Origin: a virus
Strand: one strand, 5' to 3'
Virus record (IMG/VR): IMGVR_UViG_3300023281_001229
Location: 1-64,000 of that record
Length of the DNA: 64,000 bases
A program made the position numbers and the translations under genes. This document shows, piece after piece, positions 59,115 to 64,000 of the stretch. A model generated the notes under the pieces. It made no database searches. It had not been told where the DNA came from and worked only from the letters and a program-made list of their open reading frames with translations. Position 1 is the first letter of the stretch. Every line of letters starts with the position of its first letter.

Positions 59115-60295
59115 TATAAAGATTTAATAAATGCCTTAGTTATATCTTTTGTAATTATTCTGTTACCAGATTTTACTTTTACAAATTCCGGCATTCTTTC
59201 AGCCACTTGTAGTTCTTCTTTAGCTTTGGCTATTGCTTCCTTATCTTCTTCTTTCTCAGCAGCTTTTAAATCTGCCTGAGCTCTGGATATCGCATCCGCT
59301 CTTTCTCTATTTTCTATTTCGCCAAATAAAACACTGTTTGTTAATTTAAAAAAAGAACTAACATCTATATGAGCAGGTGTTTTATAATCAGTATTAATAA
59401 ATGTTCCTGTTAAAACATAAATATCTAAATTGTCTTGATACATTTCAGCTAACTCAGGTTGAGCAAAATAATTAAATGATTTACTTTTGATTGATAAACC
59501 ATTTCTCTCATTAATGGTCTCTACAAATAAATCAGTAGCAAATTTCATTTGTTCATCATAAGATGTTATATTTATAAGCTCCTCTTGATTCCTAAAAAGA
59601 ATAGCGCACAAAACCCAAAATTGATAATTATTTGCAAATTCAATATTATTTGAATCTGGCATTTTGATTTCTTCTGTTGTACGCACCCAATTTATTGCCG
59701 CTGCCGTTGCTCCACAAGTATTATCCGTTTTTTCATTTACTTTTCCTTTTCTTACTACACGGCCTACAGCCCCTCTTGATGAAATTCCAATATGCGGTGT
59801 TTGAATGATAAGTAAAGCACTTTTTTTCTCAGTAGTAAAACTATGACTTACAAATGCTTGCATTCCCAAATAACCTGTTTGAGGTGTCCCAGCTAAACTT
59901 CTATCTTGAAAAGAACCTGCAAATTCTGAAATTCTTTCAGGAGTCTGACCAATGTTTTTAAGATTTGAAAACACAGGAGAATTAATATCATCTGAACATT
60001 TTACCTCCATGGTTAAAACATTTTCAGCAAAATAACCATCTGCCTTGATCCATTCTATTAAGCCATTAGCAAAATTACTAGCTACTATTGCCCTAGGATA
60101 TGTTTTTCTAATAACTGTTGTGTATGCGCTATTTACAGATCCTGCCGGATTAGAAATAACTGAACTATTTTGTTCTACACCTGCTACGATTAAAGCATAG
60201 TTTCCATTTTTTGGTTTTGTTGCACTGTATACTACACTACCAGGAATAAAGTTTCCTGATGCATCTCTGTTAATATACGCTTTTAATTTTGCCAT
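59114..60295 (-). CDS. Conserved crAss-like virion protein (393 aa)
   Basis: Opens MAKLKAYINRDASGNFIPGS with a beta-rich first domain (NYALIVAGVEQNSSV). Then comes a region with ITSYDEQMKFATDLFVETIN and DIYVLTGTFINTDYKTPAHI. Residues about 340-375 are a Glu/Lys/Ala coiled coil (RAQADLKAAEKEEDKEAIAK), and the end is basic (GNRIITKDITKAFIKSL). No enzymatic motif is seen. It lies between two genes that look like head or tail components, so it is probably a structural protein or assembly factor. Precise role unknown. Confidence 0.7.
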   Translation of the reverse strand: MAKLKAYINRDASGNFIPGSVVYSATKPKNGNYALIVAGVEQNSSVISNPAGSVNSAYTTVIRKTYPRAIVASNFANGLIEWIKADGYFAENVLTMEVKCSDDINSPVFSNLKNIGQTPERISEFAGSFQDRSLAGTPQTGYLGMQAFVSHSFTTEKKSALLIIQTPHIGISSRGAVGRVVRKGKVNEKTDNTCGATAAAINWVRTTEEIKMPDSNNIEFANNYQFWVLCAILFRNQEELINITSYDEQMKFATDLFVETINERNGLSIKSKSFNYFAQPELAEMYQDNLDIYVLTGTFINTDYKTPAHIDVSSFFKLTNSVLFGEIENRERADAISRAQADLKAAEKEEDKEAIAKAKEELQVAERMPEFVKVKSGNRIITKDITKAFIKSL

Positions 60296-60313
60296 TGTTT
60301 TATTGTTTAAAAA

Positions 60314-61345
60314 TTATTTACTCCATGTTTGTTCAACTTTTGCCATTAATATATCTAATATATCATCATTGGCTGGGTTTTTAAGATATTCTAAAACATC
60401 TGATACATTTCTACCAAGCATTACATTTTGACTTGCTTCATGTAACATTCCATCAGGTTTAGTAATTATAAATTTGTAGAATGCAGCATCTTTAATTATT
60501 GCTTTGATTTTTAAATCTTCAATACTATACGATGCATGTTCTGTAAATGTATTAGCACATCTTTTTTTATTATTATCGTATCCTAAACCATTAATGTAAA
60601 TATCCATATCATTATAAATTACATCTGCTAAAGTTCTATTAGAGTATTGAACTCCTTTAGCATTTAAATTTTTAGCAATATAGAATAACTTTCTAGGTTC
60701 TTCTTCAGATAATTCTTGCATAAGGGCGAGAGCCTTATTTCGTAATTTAGTTACACCTGTTTGTGATGATATAGAATCAACTTGTCTATCTAAATACCAT
60801 TTTTGTTTTGTTCGCTTAGCTTCTTCAAAACTACTAGCCACTAAAGAAAATCCGCCATTTTCAATTCCATGAAGCAATATTAAATGGTCTAAATTATTTT
60901 TTGGATCTAATTGTTGTATGTCGTTACCTAGCTTTAGGAAAACTTTTCCCCAAACTTTACTATTATCAGGATTAAACATTTCAACCTTGGACCAAAAATC
61001 TTCATCTTCTGGTTTAATATGATTAAATGCTCTTTCTCTTTCAAGAGTAGCAATTGTTTCTCTTATACTTTTAATTTTAGATGCTTTTTTTTCTTCATCT
61101 TGTATTTGCTTAATTTCTGGAGCAAACTCATTTAATCCATTTAAGTATCTTGTTTTTCCGTTAACTTCTACGGCTGCTAAAGTTTCTATTTGAAAAGTGT
61201 TAGGAAACACAACATAATTGTATTTTTCTAAACCCATGTTTTCTGAATTAGGATCTGTATAAGGCTTAATGCTTATTTTTCCTACAGATATAGGCTTTTG
61301 TTCAACTTCAACTTTTATTACTTTTGTTTTCACGCTTTTTTTCAT
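60314..61345 (-). CDS. Conserved crAss-like protein in the capsid region (343 aa)
   Basis: The basic start (MKKSVKTKVIKVEVEQKPIS) is followed by YNYVVFPNTFQIETLAAVEV, a helical charged region (IKQIQDEEKKASKIKSIRET, ATLERERAFNHIKPEDEDFW) and LILLHGIENGGFSLVASSFE. The C-terminus has SYSIEDLKIKAIIKDAAFYK and ends with a Trp-Ser-Lys tail. I find no catalytic motif. Its place next to the capsid gene suggests a head-assembly or packaging-related protein, which is inference. Confidence 0.7.
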   Translation of the reverse strand: MKKSVKTKVIKVEVEQKPISVGKISIKPYTDPNSENMGLEKYNYVVFPNTFQIETLAAVEVNGKTRYLNGLNEFAPEIKQIQDEEKKASKIKSIRETIATLERERAFNHIKPEDEDFWSKVEMFNPDNSKVWGKVFLKLGNDIQQLDPKNNLDHLILLHGIENGGFSLVASSFEEAKRTKQKWYLDRQVDSISSQTGVTKLRNKALALMQELSEEEPRKLFYIAKNLNAKGVQYSNRTLADVIYNDMDIYINGLGYDNNKKRCANTFTEHASYSIEDLKIKAIIKDAAFYKFIITKPDGMLHEASQNVMLGRNVSDVLEYLKNPANDDILDILMAKVEQTWSK

Positions 61346-61399
61346 TGTTTTGGTGGTTTGTTTGGTTTAATACTGACTAGTATATAATTTAATAAAATT

Positions 61400-61663
61400 T
61401 TAGGACAAAGCTGCTATTAGCTCGTCAATTTTTGACTCAATTTCATCAAGTCTTAATTCAACTTCGTTTCTTAAAGTGGTAATAGTAGTTCCAGTTAATT
61501 CTTCTGTTATTCCTATTTTAGCAACACCTGAACAACTTTCTCTGATTAATCTGATTGCTTCATTAACATGAGCAATTTTTGCAGGAGCTGCTTCATCATA
61601 AGGAGATCTTTCTAAAATTGGATCTGGAGAATTAGTAATTTGAACTCTTTTATCTAATGCCAT
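61400..61663 (-). CDS. Small head-associated protein with coiled coil (87 aa)
   Basis: Begins MALDKRVQITNSPDPILERS, then a helix (HVNEAIRLIRES), and ends with a Glu/Leu coiled coil (LRNEVELRLDEIESKIDELI). It is the first gene after the capsid terminator. The C-terminal helix would allow multimerisation, as in small capsid fibre-base or decoration proteins. Function is not established; structural role inferred from position. Confidence 0.68.
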   Translation of the reverse strand: MALDKRVQITNSPDPILERSPYDEAAPAKIAHVNEAIRLIRESCSGVAKIGITEELTGTTITTLRNEVELRLDEIESKIDELIAALS

Positions 61664-61675
61664 AATTAAAAATTT

Positions 61676-61703
61676 AAAAAAAAGGGCCGGTTTCCCAGCC
61701 CTT
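61676..61703 (-). terminator. Intrinsic terminator after the major capsid gene
   Basis: On the minus strand AAGGGCTGG, GAAA tetraloop, CCGGCCCTT forms a 9-base-pair stem (one G-T pair), followed by a run of T residues. The GNRA loop and GC-rich stem in an AT-rich genome make this the clearest terminator in the window. It lies just after the capsid stop at 61720. Confidence 0.93.
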
Positions 61704-61719
61704 CTTCTGATAATAAATA

Positions 61720-63336
61720 TTATAGTGATCCGCCTGTAATTGGGTTTCTCATTACAATTTTAAGAACTTTAGTGGGATCCTCTACTTTGATAGCAGGCAT
61801 AGCTTGCGTCATGTAGATTTGGTATCCGTTAAAGTTTCCGGAAGATGCAAAACCTTGCGTTCTTCCCATATAGTCCATAGAACCATTAACATATCTCCAA
61901 ACTAAATCTTTGTTCCAAGCACATTTCAATAATTTAATATTGTCTTGTCCTGTTTCAGTAACATCAAAAATGATGAAAGAATAAGAAGACAATCTAAATC
62001 CATCAATGATTGGATTTTCAATCTCGTTGTTTTGAAGATTATCAAATGCTGGGTTAAGAACAAACTTAACATTTGCTAAGAAAGGAATTGTATAAGATGT
62101 GAAAGAGAATCCATAATGTAGATCCATTCCACCACCTTTAATCATATCCAATTCAGCTGCATCAACATAAAGTCCTGCTGAAAAAGCATCTTTTTTGATA
62201 GCTTCGTTAATCATTCTCATTCCGCCCATTCCTGTTTGAACAATAAGTTCACGTTGTGGATCTGGACCTTGGAAATCAACTTTCCCATTAAAGAAGTTAA
62301 AAATCTCAGAACGGAAAATGTCTAATGAAAAGTCTGGCTTGTTGTATACATGCTTGTAAGATAAGTCAAGTTGTTTCCAAAGACCAACAGATAAACGAAG
62401 ATCATCTGGCCCGTCTTGCTTAATTCTACCACCTTTACCCCACATAAGGTAAGTTTCGATATCATAAGCAATTTTAGAAAGGTGAGCCGCTTCCATTTTA
62501 GTAATGAAAGAACGAACTAAGTTACCATTATCTAAAGACTTTTTAACATAACCTTGTCCTTTAGCAGCAACCATTCCTTCTAAAGAATTGATAGATGGAT
62601 CCATTGTAGTATCAAAGTTTTTCCAAATCTCAGTTACTGGAACTGAACCATCTGCTTTCATACCACCTTTTTCCATCAATTTAACTCTTGAAGAAACAGT
62701 ATAGTGAACGTGTGCATCTGCATTACCAACATAGTTATAGAACTCACGACTTGTGTGATCCATAGATAGGTCAGAATATCTTTCTCCATATTCTCCTCTA
62801 GCAGAACCTACTCTAAAGTAGTAAGTATTGTTAGTTAAGAATCTGTTATCAAATACTCCGTCCGAATCATTATTCGGCATTTGAACAGTATAGATAAATC
62901 CATCACCCATATCAAGAATATCCTCATCAGTAACGTAAAGTTCTTTACCATTGAATTTATCATAAGTAATGATATCTCCATGACCAAAAACTCTTTTGTT
63001 CATTTTAATTTGAAAAGGTGTACCGTCAATACCTTTAGCAGTATTAGATGGATCAAGGTCTTCCATAATAAAAGGAAGCTCTTCCGATACAGGTGTTGTC
63101 CATTTGTATTCACCTCTTGGGTGATCTACTTCAATTACATTTCTTCCCTGAAATGATGACATTTGATAAAGAGGCATCTCAACCTTTTTAACTTGTGCCC
63201 ATAATTCTACTGGACCCAAATCGTCTGGTTTAGCATCTTTTAATAAATTCATCAAGTGGTAAGAATCCACATGCGATGACGCTGTGTAGTTGTTGTCCCG
63301 AAGGAACATACCATTGTTTAAAACTGGTGTACTCAT
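61720..63336 (-). CDS. Major capsid protein (538 aa)
   Basis: The HK97-fold-type capsid protein of crAss-like phages is the best match. The N-terminus has NNYTASSHVDSYHLMNLLKD, and the next region PRGEYKWTTPVSEELPFIME. Further on are ITKMEAAHLSKIAYDIETYL, RELIVQTGMGGMRMINEAIK, and DLHYGFSFTSYTIPF near the C-terminus. The length is in the usual range for the group (about 490-540 residues). It is followed by a strong terminator, as expected for the most highly expressed structural gene. No Shine-Dalgarno is seen upstream (AAAACAAAATAACAATG), in keeping with Bacteroidota-type initiation. Confidence 0.88.
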   Translation of the reverse strand: MSTPVLNNGMFLRDNNYTASSHVDSYHLMNLLKDAKPDDLGPVELWAQVKKVEMPLYQMSSFQGRNVIEVDHPRGEYKWTTPVSEELPFIMEDLDPSNTAKGIDGTPFQIKMNKRVFGHGDIITYDKFNGKELYVTDEDILDMGDGFIYTVQMPNNDSDGVFDNRFLTNNTYYFRVGSARGEYGERYSDLSMDHTSREFYNYVGNADAHVHYTVSSRVKLMEKGGMKADGSVPVTEIWKNFDTTMDPSINSLEGMVAAKGQGYVKKSLDNGNLVRSFITKMEAAHLSKIAYDIETYLMWGKGGRIKQDGPDDLRLSVGLWKQLDLSYKHVYNKPDFSLDIFRSEIFNFFNGKVDFQGPDPQRELIVQTGMGGMRMINEAIKKDAFSAGLYVDAAELDMIKGGGMDLHYGFSFTSYTIPFLANVKFVLNPAFDNLQNNEIENPIIDGFRLSSYSFIIFDVTETGQDNIKLLKCAWNKDLVWRYVNGSMDYMGRTQGFASSGNFNGYQIYMTQAMPAIKVEDPTKVLKIVMRNPITGGSL

Positions 63337-63357
63337 TGTTATTTTGTTTTTGTTTGT

Positions 63358-63564
63358 TTACTGATTTTGTTTTGCAAAAGCATTTATTGCTTTCTGTTTT
63401 GCAGAAGGAGAAAGGTCAATGGAGTTTATTTTCTTTCTTTGCTCCGGTGTTAAATCCTGCATTGTATATTTATTAGTAATGGTCTTGTTCATTTTATCTC
63501 CAGGACCTTCTATCATGGAACCGCCATTCTCCATTTTTCTTTTTGGATTTGCCTTATATTGCAT
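63358..63564 (-). CDS. Small protein upstream of the capsid gene (68 aa)
   Basis: Basic and Gly/Asn-rich at first (MQYKANPKRKMENGGSMIEG), then a helical Lys/Gln-rich tail (DLTPEQRKKINSIDLSPSAK). It sits 21 bases before the capsid gene in the late operon, between it and the partial gene on the right. A small head or scaffold-related role is possible, but I do not recognise the family. Confidence 0.65.
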   Translation of the reverse strand: MQYKANPKRKMENGGSMIEGPGDKMNKTITNKYTMQDLTPEQRKKINSIDLSPSAKQKAINAFAKQNQ

Positions 63565-63579
63565 ATTATTTATTTTTTG

Positions 63580-64000
63580 TTATCTGGAGAACAAACCTTT
63601 ACCGCCTCTTTGTATTGTTGGCTTTGGTTTTGTTCTTTTTCCAGAAGATTGTTTTTCCCCTATTCCTGTAGAAGATGTTATTTTACCTCCTTCGCTAGTT
63701 CTTAATTTTCTAGCTGTATTTACTACTTCTTCATTTTGACCTATTCTTTTAACAGAATTTCTATAATCATCCGGATCTGCTAATAGCCAAAGTGCTTCTG
63801 CAACTAAAGACGGATTAGCATTTTGACCAAATTGATGTTGTTCTAATAAATAACCTAAAGCATTTGTGTTATTACCTTTAGAGTCTTGATACTTTGATGA
63901 ATCAGTTAATCCATAAAATAACATTGTCTGTATTTTGTTATTTAATGGAATACCATTTAGATCTTTTTGATTCAAAGCATTATAAACATTGTTTTGATAA
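63580..64000 (-). CDS. C-terminal part of a protein continuing past the right edge
   Basis: The frame is open to the end of the window: upstream of LNQKDLNGIPLNNKIQTMLF it reads YQNNVYNA with no stop, so the real start lies beyond base 64000. A TTG at 63975 would give 131 residues but is an unlikely start. The visible part is helical (NPSLVAEALWLLADPDDYRN), then turns basic and Ser/Gly/Lys-rich (GKRTKPKPTIQRGGKGLFSR). It lies 15 bases before the 68-residue gene. Family not recognised; probably head or packaging related by position. Confidence 0.7.
   Translation of the reverse strand, partial: YQNNVYNALNQKDLNGIPLNNKIQTMLFYGLTDSSKYQDSKGNNTNALGYLLEQHQFGQNANPSLVAEALWLLADPDDYRNSVKRIGQNEEVVNTARKLRTSEGGKITSSTGIGEKQSSGKRTKPKPTIQRGGKGLFSR

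Noticed and set aside
63419-63739. A 106-codon plus-strand frame opposite the two small head genes
   Set aside because: Antisense to two short genes that fit the late operon; composition (Phe/Pro/Leu/Ser-rich) is typical of reverse-complement shadow frames in AT-rich coding DNA.
63975-63977. TTG at 63975 as the start of the right-most gene
   Set aside because: The frame is open upstream to the window edge without a stop and there is no ribosome-binding sequence, so the gene is more simply a partial one.

Overview
This AT-rich 64 kb window is almost certainly part of the genome of a tailed phage of the crAss-like group (order Crassvirales; short-tailed, podovirus-like), infecting a bacterium of the Bacteroidota. 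The evidence is the overall layout: a capsid and head-to-tail module, then a very large P22 gp10-type tail protein, then a run of Gln/Ala/coiled-coil cargo-like proteins, then three giant proteins (about 2,500, 3,900 and 2,060 residues). The central giant protein carries a beta-prime-like RNA polymerase signature (RIPSQ followed about 35-40 residues later by DYDVD). No integrase, tRNA, rRNA, IS element or CRISPR array was seen. Terminase large subunit, portal, DNA polymerase and lysis genes are not recognisable here and presumably lie outside the window.

Layout. (1) 1-3281, plus strand: the end of an early/replication-type operon with a Dda/RecD-like helicase, an Api92-like (DUF1281-type) protein and three small proteins of unknown function. 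(2) About 3.3 kb: a convergent junction with a 50-codon minus-strand gene that would be easy to miss. (3) 3.4-28.8 kb, minus: three giant virion/transcription proteins in one tightly coupled array. (4) 28.8-41.5 kb, minus: five proteins of 600-1150 residues with low complexity, coiled coil and internal repeats, probably ejected cargo. (5) 41.6-48.6 kb, minus: the tail muzzle/stabilisation protein and ring/connector-type proteins. (6) 48.7-56.0 kb, minus: a cysteine-rich cassette of fibre and appendage proteins, including two collagen-like proteins and one with a von Willebrand A-type MIDAS motif. (7) 56.0-64.0 kb, minus: a virion protein with an inserted Gly-rich domain, a cluster of four tiny Lys/Arg-rich proteins, head-to-tail proteins, the major capsid protein and two small head genes. 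The last of these runs off the right edge.

Expression. The late genes are read from right to left. Spacing is tight and TAATG stop/start overlaps recur (58.3, 58.16, 59.11 and 9.6 kb), which suggests translational coupling. Three good intrinsic-terminator hairpins lie in the right half: after the capsid gene, after the 527-residue virion protein and after the second collagen-like gene. A 12-base sequence, TTTGTATATTAT on the minus strand, sits just upstream of three late genes and is a candidate promoter element. Strong Shine-Dalgarno sequences are rare but stand before at least three structural genes. There is no stretch of more than about 130 bases without a gene once the small genes are included.

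All functional statements come from motifs read by eye. No database search or structure prediction was run.
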